Translations under genes and position numbers: made by a program
Assembly (NCBI RefSeq): GCF_003576315.1
Contig: NZ_QWFZ01000032.1
Location: 24,932-88,931, forward strand
Direction of reading: 5' to 3'
Length of the DNA stretch: 64,000 nt
Source: Henriciella mobilis
GTDB taxonomy: Bacteria > Pseudomonadota > Alphaproteobacteria > Caulobacterales > Hyphomonadaceae
Shown: positions 40,907-50,378 of the stretch, piece after piece
How positions within the stretch are numbered: position 1 is the stretch's first letter
Layout of the letters: each line of letters begins with the position of its first letter
The notes under the pieces: model-generated
Database searches by the model: none
The model's input: the letters and a program-made list of their open reading frames with translations, nothing else
What the model was told of the DNA's origin: nothing

Positions 40907-42262
40907 ATGAGACTCGAAAAGATCAAGACACAGGGTCTTGCCCACCTTTCCTACTTCCTGAGCGCCGATGGCGAAGCGGCCGTCATCGATCCGCGGCGTG
41001 ACATCGGCATCTATCTGGACCTCGCCCGTGAGGAAGGCTCTGTCATCAAGCACGTCTTCGAAACCCACCGGAACGAGGACCTGCTCTCAGGCGCCCCTGT
41101 CCTGAAGGAAGAGACTGGCGCAAAGGTCTGGCACGGGCCGAACCCTGAAAAGCCGATCCAGTATGCAGCCGAGACGCGGGAAGGCGACACGTTCGAGATT
41201 GGCGGCGCGCTCCTGAAGGTGCTCGAAACGCCCGGGCACACCGACGACAGCCTGTCCTACGTGCTTTATGACAAGAGCTTCGAGGAAGGCCCGGTTGGCG
41301 TGTTCACGGGCGATGCCCTGTTCATTGGCGATGTAGGGCGCACGGACTTCTATCCCGACCGCAAACGCGAAGTCGCCGGCCTGCTCTATGACAGCCTGGA
41401 GAAGCTGATGGGGCTCGGCGACCAGTGCCTCGTCTATCCCGCGCATGGCGCCGGTTCGGTCTGCGGCTCCGGCATGGCCGACCGGGAGTTCTCTTCCATC
41501 GGTCACGAGAAGCTCAACAATCCACGCCTGCAGATCGGCGACCGGGAAGCTTTCATCGACGCCAAGGTGGCCGAGAACCACTACATACCGCCCTATTTCC
41601 GGCGCATGGAAGAGGGCAATATGGAAGGCACCGAAGCCGCGCCGCCGGCGCCCCGGCCCGCCTCCCCGGCCAAGTTGCTCGATCCGGGCGATGCGGTCTG
41701 CCTCGATGTTCGAGGCATTTTCGACTTTGCCGGCGGACACCGCACGGGCTCGCTCTGCATCCCGGATGACATGCTTGCCGCCTTCGCGGGCTGGTTGCTG
41801 CCAGGCGACAAACCGGTGCTGCTGGTAGCGCGCGATGACGACCAGGCGGTCGATGCGGCCACCACGCTTCAGCGGATCGGCTTCGACAATGTGAGCGGAT
41901 TTGTCAGCGGCGCCATGCCCGTGGCGGTCCAGAACGGCCCGCTCGACACACTCGACTTCGTCGATACCGAAACCGTCGCCGCGCGCGTAGACAACCCGCC
42001 GGCTGGCTGGACCCTGCTCGATGTCCGGGCCATCGACGAATATGAGAGCGGCCATATCAAGGACAGCAAGCACGCTTATGTCGGCAAGCTGCCTGAGGCG
42101 GCCAGTGACCTCGACCCGGACAAGCCCGTCACCGTCATGTGCGGAAGCGGCGCCCGGGCCACCATTGCCGCCTCGCAGCTCATGCGGAAGGGGTTCTCCG
42201 AGGTCGATGTCTATATCGGCTCGATGAAGGCGTGGACCGCAGCTGGAAATGCCATTGAGTGA
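40907..42262 (+). CDS. MBL-fold/rhodanese fusion (persulfide dioxygenase-like)
   Basis: The protein has 451 residues. The N-terminal MBL domain (residues 1-245) carries ETHRNEDLLSG where many relatives have THxHxDH, then ETPGHTDDSLSYVL, FTGDALFIGDVGRTDF and YPAHGAGSVCG. Two rhodanese repeats follow. The first lacks a catalytic cysteine (VLLVARDDDQA); the second has VMCGSGARAT (Cys near residue 415). The layout matches CstB/ETHE1-type enzymes that oxidise persulfides. AAGGAG lies before the ATG. With the DUF305 protein and the CsoR-family gene it forms a likely sulfide- or copper-responsive unit. Confidence 0.88.
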   Translation: MRLEKIKTQGLAHLSYFLSADGEAAVIDPRRDIGIYLDLAREEGSVIKHVFETHRNEDLLSGAPVLKEETGAKVWHGPNPEKPIQYAAETREGDTFEIGGALLKVLETPGHTDDSLSYVLYDKSFEEGPVGVFTGDALFIGDVGRTDFYPDRKREVAGLLYDSLEKLMGLGDQCLVYPAHGAGSVCGSGMADREFSSIGHEKLNNPRLQIGDREAFIDAKVAENHYIPPYFRRMEEGNMEGTEAAPPAPRPASPAKLLDPGDAVCLDVRGIFDFAGGHRTGSLCIPDDMLAAFAGWLLPGDKPVLLVARDDDQAVDAATTLQRIGFDNVSGFVSGAMPVAVQNGPLDTLDFVDTETVAARVDNPPAGWTLLDVRAIDEYESGHIKDSKHAYVGKLPEAASDLDPDKPVTVMCGSGARATIAASQLMRKGFSEVDVYIGSMKAWTAAGNAIE

Positions 42263-42344
42263 TGACTGTCAGTCCATCTTGGGCTGAACCTTTCGTTTCT
42301 GACGCATGAAGAGACTGGAAATTGCTTCACGAGGTCCCCATATG

Positions 42345-42364
42345 GATACCCTGTATGGGGTATC
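42345..42364 (+). promoter_or_regulatory. Palindromic operator upstream of the CsoR-family gene
   Basis: GATACCC (42345-42351), six bases, GGGTATC (42358-42364) is a perfect inverted repeat ending 4 bp before the ATG at 42369. Its position over the likely -10 region and its G/C-run form resemble operators of CsoR/RcnR/FrmR repressors, so autoregulation is likely. Confidence 0.7.
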
Positions 42365-42368
42365 TGCC

Positions 42369-42644
42369 ATGAAGACTGAAACCAAAGAGGCCGCGACCCG
42401 AAGGCTTGCCCGCATCGAGGGACAAGTGCGCGGCATCACGAAGATGGTGTCCGACGATCGGTATTGTATTGATGTCATTCGTCAGGTGCAGGCTGTGAAG
42501 GCCGCGCTTGTCGGCCTCGAGGCCGTTATCCTGGATGACCATATCGCAACGTGTGTGGATCATGCCCTGACCGGAAGCAATGTCGATGACCGGCGTGAAA
42601 AGGTCGAGGAACTTGTTGCTGTGCTTGGTGGCCGCAAGAAGTAG
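42369..42644 (+). CDS. csoR: CsoR/FrmR-family (DUF156) repressor
   Basis: This 91-residue all-helical protein has the family start RRLARIEGQVRGITKMV. Cys33 (RYCIDVIRQ), His58 and Cys62 (HIATCVDH) have the same spacing as the Cu(I) ligands of CsoR, which argues for copper sensing. The MBL-rhodanese neighbour would also suit a persulfide sensor. ATG 42369 is preferred because the operator palindrome would otherwise be translated; ATG 42342 has a weak GAGG upstream. It stands between the sulfur/DUF305 unit and cusCBA, so it could control either. Confidence 0.85.
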   Translation: MKTETKEAATRRLARIEGQVRGITKMVSDDRYCIDVIRQVQAVKAALVGLEAVILDDHIATCVDHALTGSNVDDRREKVEELVAVLGGRKK

Positions 42645-42697
42645 CGGCCTCACAGTTTGTTGAAATGAAAGTTTTAATCTTTTCACGTATTTGAACA

Positions 42698-43117
42698 ATG
42701 ATGCAGTTTGTGACCCGCCTCCTGACACTGTTTGCCGCTGCCTTCATGGCGGCTCATCCGGTCATGGCGTGTCCATTGATGGTCGGGACCTCCGAAACCG
42801 CGCCGACTGAAATGAGCAGCAATCACCCCTGTAATGACATGGCGATGGAAGCCATGGCCGACACCGGGCATACAGATCAGGCATCATCGTCTGATTGCCC
42901 CGCGGGATACGACTGTGCACCCATGCTTATCCAGGCGCACAGTGACGCCAATCCAGTTGCACCTGTTGCGAATGTGGACCCAGAATTTGCTGCGGTTCTC
43001 GCTAACCCACCAAAGGCATTCCTGCCAGAGCGCGAAACGCTAAAGACCGGGCCTCCACCTCGGCTGGATATCGTCCAGCACACGCCAATATCGCTAAAGC
43101 AGCGCTTCCTGAATTGA
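42698..43117 (+). CDS. Small secreted Cys/Met/His-containing protein before cusCBA
   Basis: The protein has 139 residues. A signal peptide (MMQFVTRLLTLFAAAFMAAHPVMA) is followed by a Met/Cys/His-rich segment (CPLMVGTSE, HPCNDMAMEAMADTGHTD, SDCPAGYDCAPM) and a Pro-rich tail. Proteins of this type are common at the head of copper RND operons and may bind copper. It is about 70 bp upstream of cusC with a large hairpin between. Confidence 0.6.
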   Translation: MMQFVTRLLTLFAAAFMAAHPVMACPLMVGTSETAPTEMSSNHPCNDMAMEAMADTGHTDQASSSDCPAGYDCAPMLIQAHSDANPVAPVANVDPEFAAVLANPPKAFLPERETLKTGPPPRLDIVQHTPISLKQRFLN

Positions 43118-43171
43118 GAGCGATGACCTGCGGCCGCCACAGCAGCCCGTCGTCATCGCTTCTCACAATTC
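43111..43171 (+). repeat. Long imperfect inverted repeat before cusC
   Basis: AGCGATGAC (43119-43127) pairs perfectly with GTCATCGCT (43152-43160). Flanking GAATTG and CAATTC extend the stem with a small bulge, around a GC-rich loop of 24 bases. It could attenuate transcription into cusC. Confidence 0.5.
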
Positions 43172-43189
43172 AGAAGAGCCCGTTTTATC

Positions 43190-44404
43190 ATGCCCCACAT
43201 TTCAAGAATGCTGCTGGTCGCAGCGTTTGCCGCTGTGCCCCTGGCGGCGGTTGCCAACGCTCAGAGCTTTGCCGAGCTTGAAGCCCGTCTCGAGGCCCAT
43301 CCAAGCCTCTCCGCTCTCGGTTACGATGCCGAGGCCGACCGGGAGCGTGCTGTCGCCTCAACCGCACTCCCGGACCCCGTCGTATCCCTCGGGATCAACA
43401 ACTTTCCGATTTTCGATCCCTCATTCGACAGTTACTTGCCGACCAATAAAGCCGTTGGTATTCGGCAACAATTTCCGAGCTTCGCGGGCCGTGAAGCCCG
43501 CGCCGGTGAAGCCCGGGCGATGTCAGCACAGACCGAGGCGGTTCGCGATGCCCGTTATGCGGCCTTGCGCGCCGAACTCATCGCTCTTCTCGCTGACAAG
43601 ACTAGACTGACCAGGCAGAGATCCCTCGCCGAAGCGCGAAACGCCAAATACGACGAGCTTGTCGACATTGTCGAGGCCGAGATCGATGCGGGCCGCCCGG
43701 CCGTCTATCGCCTTGCCGAAATTGAAAGCGAACGGGCAGAAGTTTCCCGGACGCTTGTTGATCTTGACCGGCAGGAAGCCGAGACCGATGCGCGCCTGAT
43801 CGAACTCGTCGGACTGGTCCCTTCGACCGGCCTCCCTCCCCTGACTGAAAGAGACTGGTCCGGCGCAGCGCTTGAGTTCCACACCGTACGCATTGCCGAC
43901 GCGGCCGTCCGCGTTACCGATTACGGTATCGACGAGGCCCGCGCGGCCTGGAAGCCAGAATGGGGGGCCCAGCTCACCTATCAACAGCGCGATGAAGGCG
44001 CGATGTTCGCGGGGGATGACTGGGTCTCCGGTATGGTGACTTTTACGGTTCCGCTCTGGGCCGAAAGGAAGCAGGCACCGAACTTGCGCGCCGCAAAGGC
44101 TGAGCGGGCCGGCGCCGAGCAACGCTACCAGGCTGCCGCGCGGAATGCGGCGGCCCAGTATGCGTCCCGGGACGCCATTATACGCGCGGCCGATGCCAGT
44201 ATCGACGTGCTGCAGGTCAAGATTGCTGCCGTCGAAGACGAAGTCGAGGCCCAGCTGATTGCTTATGAATCCGGTGTTGGCGGTTATGCGCCGATCATCG
44301 ACGGCGAGATCGCCATTCTCAAACTCCGGGCGGAAATCGAAGCTGAAACGGCCCGCAAGGCCGCTGCGATCGCACGCCTGAATGCCCTCCTGGTGACACA
44401 ATGA
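43190..44404 (+). CDS. cusC: TolC-family outer membrane factor (CusC-like)
   Basis: This 404-residue protein has a signal peptide (ending near ANAQ) and two repeats of long coiled helices, for example LEARLEAHPSLSALGYDAEADRERAVAS and IRQQFPSFAGREARAGEARAMSAQTEAVRD. Its layout fits the outer-membrane channel of tripartite metal efflux pumps. It overlaps cusB by 4 bp (ATGA) and heads the cusCBA set. No lipobox is seen at the N-terminus. Confidence 0.88.
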   Translation: MPHISRMLLVAAFAAVPLAAVANAQSFAELEARLEAHPSLSALGYDAEADRERAVASTALPDPVVSLGINNFPIFDPSFDSYLPTNKAVGIRQQFPSFAGREARAGEARAMSAQTEAVRDARYAALRAELIALLADKTRLTRQRSLAEARNAKYDELVDIVEAEIDAGRPAVYRLAEIESERAEVSRTLVDLDRQEAETDARLIELVGLVPSTGLPPLTERDWSGAALEFHTVRIADAAVRVTDYGIDEARAAWKPEWGAQLTYQQRDEGAMFAGDDWVSGMVTFTVPLWAERKQAPNLRAAKAERAGAEQRYQAAARNAAAQYASRDAIIRAADASIDVLQVKIAAVEDEVEAQLIAYESGVGGYAPIIDGEIAILKLRAEIEAETARKAAAIARLNALLVTQ

Positions 44405-46263
44405 AAAAGACATTCCTGATAATGGGCACCGCATCTGCCGCCCTCTTGCTCGCCGCATGCGGCGCACCGGGCGGATCACCGGGCGGCCAGGGTGAAAAAC
44501 CGAACGCCTCGAGCGAGACGCAACGATACACCTGCCCCATGCACCCGCACTATATTTCGACCGATCCGGACGGCACCTGCCCGATCTGTGGCATGGACCT
44601 GGTGCCTGCCGACAAGACCCAGGAACCGACGAGCTCAACAGGGGAAATCCTGTACTACAAGCATCCCATGGGTAAGCCGGACACCTCGCCTGTTCCGAAA
44701 AAGGATTCCATGGGCATGGATTACATCCCGGTTTATGCCGATGACACCGGATCGGGCGTGGCCGTCTCGCCGGAAATGATCCAGACCATGGGGATCCGGA
44801 CATCACCTGCCGAGACCAGGGATTTCAGCCGTGTACTGAGAGCCTTCGGCACGGTCGAGACCAATGAACGGCTCGAAAATGTTACCGTCTCGCGGCTAGA
44901 AGGCTGGATTGAGAATCTGGCGGTCAATGCCGAGGGCGACACCGTCCGCCCCGGCAGTCTCCTCTACCGGATCTACAGTCCGGACCTGATCGCCGCGCAG
45001 AAAGATTATCTGAACTCGTTCAGGATCGGTAACGAAGCGCGCATCGCGTCGGTTCGCCAGCGCCTGCGCTCCCTTGGCATGCAGAATGCGGCCATCGACC
45101 GGCTGACCGAAACCCGCCAGGTCATTGAACGTGTTCCGGTTTACGCAGAAGCCGGCGGCACGGTTGCCGAGCTCCAGGTCCGCAATGGCGACTATGTCAA
45201 ACCCGGCACGCCTATATTACGCCTGCAATCCTATGCCGATGTCTGGGTCATTGCCTCGGTGCCGGAGAGCGATTTGCCTCTGGTGGAAACAGGCATGCAG
45301 GCCGAACTCGATTTTCCGAGCGCGCCCGATGCCCCCGGTAAAGGCCAGGTCGACTATATCTATCCGACAATCGACCCGAAAACCCGTACAGCCGACGTCC
45401 GGATCGAAGTGGACAATGTGTCGGGCTATCTTCGCCCGGGCGCCTATGCGGACATAAGGCTGAATATCGGCGGCCGACCGCGTCTTTCGGTTCCAAGTGA
45501 AGCCATTCTGCTTGGTAGCGAGGGCGCCCGTGTCGTCATCGCCGAAGGCAATGGCCGCTTCTCCGGACGCGCCGTGCAAACCGGGATTTCGGCCAATGGC
45601 CGGACCGAAATCCTGTCGGGTCTGGAAAGTGGCGACATGGTCGTCGCCAGCGGGCAGTTCCTGCTCGATAGCGAAGCCAACCTGAAAGAAGGTCTTGCCA
45701 AGCTGGAAGCTCCGGATGCGAGCGCGGCCAGTCCGGAAACACCGCTCTCCGATATTCCGGTGGACAGTAAAGCCCTCGCCGAAATCGATCACTTCACTGA
45801 CATGGCGCTCTACTTCCACGAGGCCCTGAGAGACGGGTATGACATCGATCCGCTATTCGTGGACCCGGCGCTCGCCCTGGTGCCAGTGCTGCGGGACCGT
45901 TACGCGAACACGAAACTGGCACCGGTCATGGATGCTACGCAAACCGCTCTCGCCGCCGCGCAGGACGCCACGGACCGCGAAGACCTTGCCACACAACTCT
46001 CAGACCTGGTCGAGGCCTTGAAACCCTGGCTGCTGGAAGGCGCACCTCAGCATTACAGCGAGGCTGGTCTGGTGCTCTACCGGGACACCGCAACGGGCCG
46101 GTACTGGCTGCAGGAAGAAGCGAAACCAGCCAATCCGTACAGCGCAGATGGAGCCGAACGGATTGACTGGCCCAACCCGATGGCCGGCATGTCGATGACG
46201 ACCAATGACGGCGAGACTGGCGCTGACCAGGCCCCTGGGCATTCGGGGGACAGTCATGACTGA
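44401..46263 (+). CDS. cusB: CusB-type RND periplasmic adaptor with heavy-metal-binding domain
   Basis: This 620-residue lipoprotein (lipobox LLLAACG, Cys20) has an HMBD domain at about residues 43-68 (YTCPMHPHYISTDPDG then CPICGMDLV). A second similar piece follows at about 80-112 (YYKHPMGKPDTSP, KDSMGMDYIPVY). The membrane-fusion core comes next, with barrel-sandwich and hairpin segments (RLEGWIENLAVNAEGDTV, YAEAGGTVAELQVRNGDYVKPG). A C-terminal extension of about 170 residues (from about 450) is unusual. It binds Cu(I)/Ag(I) and passes it to CusA. Its stop overlaps the cusA start. Confidence 0.92.
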   Translation: MKKTFLIMGTASAALLLAACGAPGGSPGGQGEKPNASSETQRYTCPMHPHYISTDPDGTCPICGMDLVPADKTQEPTSSTGEILYYKHPMGKPDTSPVPKKDSMGMDYIPVYADDTGSGVAVSPEMIQTMGIRTSPAETRDFSRVLRAFGTVETNERLENVTVSRLEGWIENLAVNAEGDTVRPGSLLYRIYSPDLIAAQKDYLNSFRIGNEARIASVRQRLRSLGMQNAAIDRLTETRQVIERVPVYAEAGGTVAELQVRNGDYVKPGTPILRLQSYADVWVIASVPESDLPLVETGMQAELDFPSAPDAPGKGQVDYIYPTIDPKTRTADVRIEVDNVSGYLRPGAYADIRLNIGGRPRLSVPSEAILLGSEGARVVIAEGNGRFSGRAVQTGISANGRTEILSGLESGDMVVASGQFLLDSEANLKEGLAKLEAPDASAASPETPLSDIPVDSKALAEIDHFTDMALYFHEALRDGYDIDPLFVDPALALVPVLRDRYANTKLAPVMDATQTALAAAQDATDREDLATQLSDLVEALKPWLLEGAPQHYSEAGLVLYRDTATGRYWLQEEAKPANPYSADGAERIDWPNPMAGMSMTTNDGETGADQAPGHSGDSHD

Positions 46264-49200
46264 ACGAAACGACAGAAACCTCGCGGGGCAAGACCCCTCC
46301 AAATCATGGGTGGCAAAGCTGATCTCCTGGTCGGTTTCCAACCAGCTCATCGTCCTCATGCTCGCCGCTGCACTGGCTGTGACCGGGTGGATGGCGATCC
46401 AGCGCACGCCGCTCGATGCAGTGCCGGACCTGACAGATACCCAGGTCATCATTCGCACCGATTTTCCGGGCCAGAGCCCGCAGATTGTCGAGGACCTCGT
46501 CACCTATCCACTATCGACGAACCTTCTCGGTCTGCCGAAGACCAAGGACGTGCGCGGCTCCTCAATGTTCGGCACCAGTTTTGTGTATGTCATATTTGAC
46601 GATGATGTTGACCTCTACTGGGCCCGCTCGCGCGTTCTCGAAGCCTTGTCCCGGCTGGGATCCGAACTCCCGGAAGGCGCCGTACCGCAGATAGGACCGG
46701 ATGCGACTGGCGTTGGGTGGGTCTATCAGTATGCCTTGGTCGACAAGACCGGCAAGACCGATCTCGCCGAGTTGCGTTCACTCCAGGACTGGTTCCTGAA
46801 ACTTGAACTCGCCGGAGTGGAAGGGGTCTCTGAAGTCGCTTCGGTCGGCGGTTTTGTCCGGGAATACCAGGTGCTAATCGATCCCAATCGCCTGCGAAGT
46901 TACGACCTGTCGATCACCCGTATCCGTGACGCGGTCCGCGCAGCCTCAAGCGAGGTCGGTGGCCGCGTGCTTGAACAGGGCGAAACGGAATATGTCATCC
47001 GCTCATCAGGCTATGTCGATGAGAAACTTGATCTCGAACAGGTCGTGGTCAAGGCAGAGGATGGCACCCCCGTCCAGCTGAGCCATGTCGCCCGGATTGT
47101 CGAAGGCCCGGCCCTCCGGCGCGGCATTGTCGAACTCAATGGCGAAGGCGAAACTGTGTCCGGCATCGTGGTGATGCGCGATGGCGAGAATGCGCTGTCG
47201 GTGATCGAACGTGTGAAGGAGAAACTTCATAGTCTCCAGCGCGGGCTGCCAGAAGGCGTCGAGATTGTCACTGTGTATGACCGCGCGCCTCTCATCGAGG
47301 GTTCGGTCGATTATCTGAAAGACAAGCTGATCGAGGAAGGCTTCGCGGTTGCTCTCGTCATTCTGATCTTCCTCCTCCATGTACGGTCGTCTCTGGTTGC
47401 CATCATCACCTTACCTCTCGGTGTGCTCGGCGCGTTCCTGATCATGTCCTGGCAAGGTGTCACAGCGAACATCATGTCACTTGGCGGGATCGCCATCGCG
47501 ATCGGCGCCATGGTCGACGCCTCGATTGTGCTTGTCGAGAATGCCAGCCGGAAACTGGCGGATCTGGGACCGAAACCCGATCCGAGCGTGCGCCGCCAAG
47601 CGCTGGTCGAGTCGGCTCAGGAAGTCGGCCCCGGCATATTCTTTTCACTCCTCATCATCACGGTCTCCTTCCTGCCGGTCTTTGCCCTGACCGGTCAGAG
47701 CTTCAGGCTCTTCAGTCCTCTCGCCTATACCAAGACCTATGCGATGGCCTTCGCGGCCATTCTGTCGGTGACACTTGTCCCGGTTCTGATGCTGTACCTG
47801 ATGCGGGGTCGGTTCCGGCGCGAGGAAGCCAATCCCCTGAACGCCTTCTTCGTCTGGGCCTACAAACCGCTGCTCCATCTAGCCCTGAGGTTCAAATGGA
47901 TCACGGTCGCCCTTGCGCTCGCGCTGACGGCCAGCGTCATCGTGCCGGTCCAGAGGATCGGCTCGGAATTCATGCCGGCCCTTTATGAAGGCGAGCTCCT
48001 CTACATGCCCACCACCCTGCCCGGCGTGTCATCCACCAAGATGCGGGAGATTCTTGGCCAGACAAACCGCGTCATCAAGACCGTGCCAGAAGTCGATCGT
48101 GTCTTCGGCAAGGCCGGGCGCGCCGATACTGCAACCGATCCAGCGCCACTCACCATGATCGAAACATGGATCAAGCTGAAACCGAAGGAGGATTGGCGGC
48201 CAGGTGTGACGGTCGAGGACATCACCGATGAGCTCGATGCCAAGCTGCAAATGCCCGGCCTCGTGAATTCATGGGGCTATCCGATCAAGATTCGCATGGA
48301 CATGGTTTCAACAGGTGTGCGCACGCCCATTGGCATCAAGGTTACGGGCGATGATCTGACAGAGATTGAGACCATTGCCCGGGACATAGAAGCGGCCATT
48401 TCGGACGTACCCGGAACGCGCTCGGCCTTCGCCGACAGGGTCATGGGCGGCAAATATCTCGAGATCACGCCGGACAGGGGCGAACTCGCCCGGCGGAATA
48501 TCGACATGGCAGCCTTCCAGTCCGTGATCCAAACCGCCCTGGGCGGCATGACGCTCTCCCAGTCTGTCGAGGGCCGGGAACGCTATGACATCATCCTGCG
48601 CTATGATCGGCCATTTCGTGAGAGCGCCACAGACCTGGAAGAGATACTCGTGCCCGCCCCGTCCGGCGCCCATATCCCTCTCAGCGAACTGGCGGACATT
48701 TCCTATACGGAAGGCCCGCCAATGATCCGATCAGAAAATGCCAGACTGACTGGCTGGGTTTTCGTCGACATCGCGGACCGGGATATGGGCAGCTATGTTG
48801 CAGACGCCAGACAGGTCATTGGCGACGCCGTCGACCTGCCTGCGGGTTATGCGGTGGAGTTCTCCGGCCAGTATGAACAGATGCAGGAAGCGAATGCGCG
48901 GCTTAGAATCGCCATTCCAGCTGCAATTGCACTGATCTTCCTGCTGCTGATGCTACATTTCGGCCGGCTCGACCGGACCCTGATCATCATGGCCAGCCTG
49001 CCTTTCGGTCTGGTCGGCGGAATGTGGGCCGTCTGGTTGGCAGGCTACAATCTGTCAGTAGCCGTCGCGGTCGGTTTCATCGCCCTGGGCGGCATCGCGG
49101 TCGAGACGGCCGTCGTGATGCTGCTCTATATCGACGCGGAAGTCCGCAAGGCGAACCCGTCTGACAGGAGCCAGCTTTTCGCAGCTGTCAGCAAGGGCGC

Positions 49201-49471
49201 GGCCATGCGCGTCAGGCCGAAGTTGATGACGGTCACGACCATTTTTGCAGGTCTTGCCCCGATCTTCCTGACCGACGGCCTCGGATCGGACGTCATGCGC
49301 CGGATTGCCCTGCCCATGCTTGGCGGCATGGCCTCAACCCTCATGCTCTCCCTGATCGTGATCCCGGCCATCTACCACATCCGGCTCGGGCTGCAGATTC
49401 CATCAGATTTACCCCGGGCCGAACCGGATAACCGGGCCGGCTCATTCACCCCCGAAGGAGAAAAACCATGA
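46256..49471 (+). CDS. cusA: CusA-type heavy-metal RND transporter
   Basis: The protein has 1071 residues with twelve helices and two large periplasmic loops. Family segments include RTPLDAVPDLTDTQVIIRTDFPGQSPQIVEDLVTYP, GGIAIAIGAMVDASIVLVENASRKL (proton-relay region in TM4) and GGIAVETAVVMLLYIDAEV in the second half. Met residues in the periplasmic domain and the CusB partner suggest Cu(I)/Ag(I). ATG 46256 overlaps the cusB stop. A small membrane protein gene starts at its own stop (ATGA). Confidence 0.95.
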   Translation: MTERNDRNLAGQDPSKSWVAKLISWSVSNQLIVLMLAAALAVTGWMAIQRTPLDAVPDLTDTQVIIRTDFPGQSPQIVEDLVTYPLSTNLLGLPKTKDVRGSSMFGTSFVYVIFDDDVDLYWARSRVLEALSRLGSELPEGAVPQIGPDATGVGWVYQYALVDKTGKTDLAELRSLQDWFLKLELAGVEGVSEVASVGGFVREYQVLIDPNRLRSYDLSITRIRDAVRAASSEVGGRVLEQGETEYVIRSSGYVDEKLDLEQVVVKAEDGTPVQLSHVARIVEGPALRRGIVELNGEGETVSGIVVMRDGENALSVIERVKEKLHSLQRGLPEGVEIVTVYDRAPLIEGSVDYLKDKLIEEGFAVALVILIFLLHVRSSLVAIITLPLGVLGAFLIMSWQGVTANIMSLGGIAIAIGAMVDASIVLVENASRKLADLGPKPDPSVRRQALVESAQEVGPGIFFSLLIITVSFLPVFALTGQSFRLFSPLAYTKTYAMAFAAILSVTLVPVLMLYLMRGRFRREEANPLNAFFVWAYKPLLHLALRFKWITVALALALTASVIVPVQRIGSEFMPALYEGELLYMPTTLPGVSSTKMREILGQTNRVIKTVPEVDRVFGKAGRADTATDPAPLTMIETWIKLKPKEDWRPGVTVEDITDELDAKLQMPGLVNSWGYPIKIRMDMVSTGVRTPIGIKVTGDDLTEIETIARDIEAAISDVPGTRSAFADRVMGGKYLEITPDRGELARRNIDMAAFQSVIQTALGGMTLSQSVEGRERYDIILRYDRPFRESATDLEEILVPAPSGAHIPLSELADISYTEGPPMIRSENARLTGWVFVDIADRDMGSYVADARQVIGDAVDLPAGYAVEFSGQYEQMQEANARLRIAIPAAIALIFLLLMLHFGRLDRTLIIMASLPFGLVGGMWAVWLAGYNLSVAVAVGFIALGGIAVETAVVMLLYIDAEVRKANPSDRSQLFAAVSKGAAMRVRPKLMTVTTIFAGLAPIFLTDGLGSDVMRRIALPMLGGMASTLMLSLIVIPAIYHIRLGLQIPSDLPRAEPDNRAGSFTPEGEKP

Positions 49472-49683
49472 CGAGACACCTGTTGAAAATTCCGCTTTTG
49501 ATTCCACTGCTTCTGAGTGGCGCCATGCTGCCGGCGGCCGCGCAGGATCGCTCATCAGGCAGAATGATGATCGACGGCGGCATGATGGGTGGCGGCCTGT
49601 TCGGCACGGTGTTCATGCTGCTTGCTGTGCTCCTCCTCATCCTCGGGATCGCTGCCCTCATCAAATATCTGAGGTCGAAATAA
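49468..49683 (+). CDS. Small membrane protein downstream of cusA
   Basis: This 71-residue protein has a signal-like helix (MTRHLLKIPLLIPLLLSGAMLPAAA), a Met/Gly-rich loop (GRMMIDGGMMGGGLFG) and a second helix (LLAVLLLILGIAALIKYL). The start overlaps the cusA stop by 4 bp. Met residues in the loop may touch Cu(I), suggesting an accessory subunit; this is an inference. Confidence 0.65.
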   Translation: MTRHLLKIPLLIPLLLSGAMLPAAAQDRSSGRMMIDGGMMGGGLFGTVFMLLAVLLLILGIAALIKYLRSK

Positions 49684-49777
49684 TAGTCCCGTATCCATCC
49701 ACCCTATTCCCCCGTCCCGGCGCGCATCGGGGGCCTCTGTTGAAAGCCGCGCCAGACAATCAAAAAGGAAGAAAACG

Positions 49778-50278
49778 ATGAAAACCCTCGTCAGAAAGAC
49801 AGCAGTCACAGGCGCAATCCTCGGACTGGCCCTGATCGGTCCGGCGCTCGCCCAGGACGCCGGCATGAAAATGGACAGCATGAAAGACATGGACATGTCC
49901 GGCATGAGCTGCTGCGGCGACATGGCGCCCGGCTTTGGCGTCATTAACGGCGTCGATCTGGATGCCCGAACCGTCAATATTTCACACGATCCGATCAAGA
50001 AGATCGGCTGGGGTGAAATGACAATGGACTTCGAGGTCGGCGGAATGGTTGCGCTCGACAAATTCGAGAATGGCGACAACGTCCATTTCATGCTCAAGCA
50101 GGACGACAGCGACAATTATGATATCGCCATGATGATGCCGATCGGCGGCGATCCGGATGCTTTCAAGCAATCCATGATGTCGATGATGAAAGGCAAAGGC
50201 ATGATGGACTGCAACATGGGCGGACAGGGATCCATGTCCGGCATGTCAGGCAAGGATCATGACGACACCGATCACTAG
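49778..50278 (+). CDS. cusF: CusF-domain periplasmic copper chaperone, Met-rich
   Basis: The protein has 166 residues. A signal peptide (to about ALAQ) leads into a Met/Cys stretch (MKMDSMKDMDMSGMSCCGDM). A CusF OB fold follows (VNISHDPIKKIGWGEMTMDFEV), with the Trp and Met residues (W..MTM) that bind Cu(I)/Ag(I). A Met-rich tail (MMSMMKGKGMMDCNMGG) extends it. It follows AAAGGAAG and serves the cusCBA pump as metal donor. Confidence 0.9.
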   Translation: MKTLVRKTAVTGAILGLALIGPALAQDAGMKMDSMKDMDMSGMSCCGDMAPGFGVINGVDLDARTVNISHDPIKKIGWGEMTMDFEVGGMVALDKFENGDNVHFMLKQDDSDNYDIAMMMPIGGDPDAFKQSMMSMMKGKGMMDCNMGGQGSMSGMSGKDHDDTDH

Positions 50279-50316
50279 CCGGTCCTCTGTTTAAAGCAAA
50301 AAATTCGTAAATCAGG

Positions 50317-50341
50317 TTCCGGCCGCGTTCCGCGGCCGGAA
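50317..50341 (+). terminator. Perfect hairpin between the two cusF-like genes
   Basis: TTCCGGCCGCG (50317-50327) pairs with CGCGGCCGGAA (50331-50341) around a 3-base loop. There is no T-run, so termination may be partial. Confidence 0.55.
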
Positions 50342-50378
50342 TGCCTGCGTCTCCCGATTAGTTCACCAGGAAATCCCA

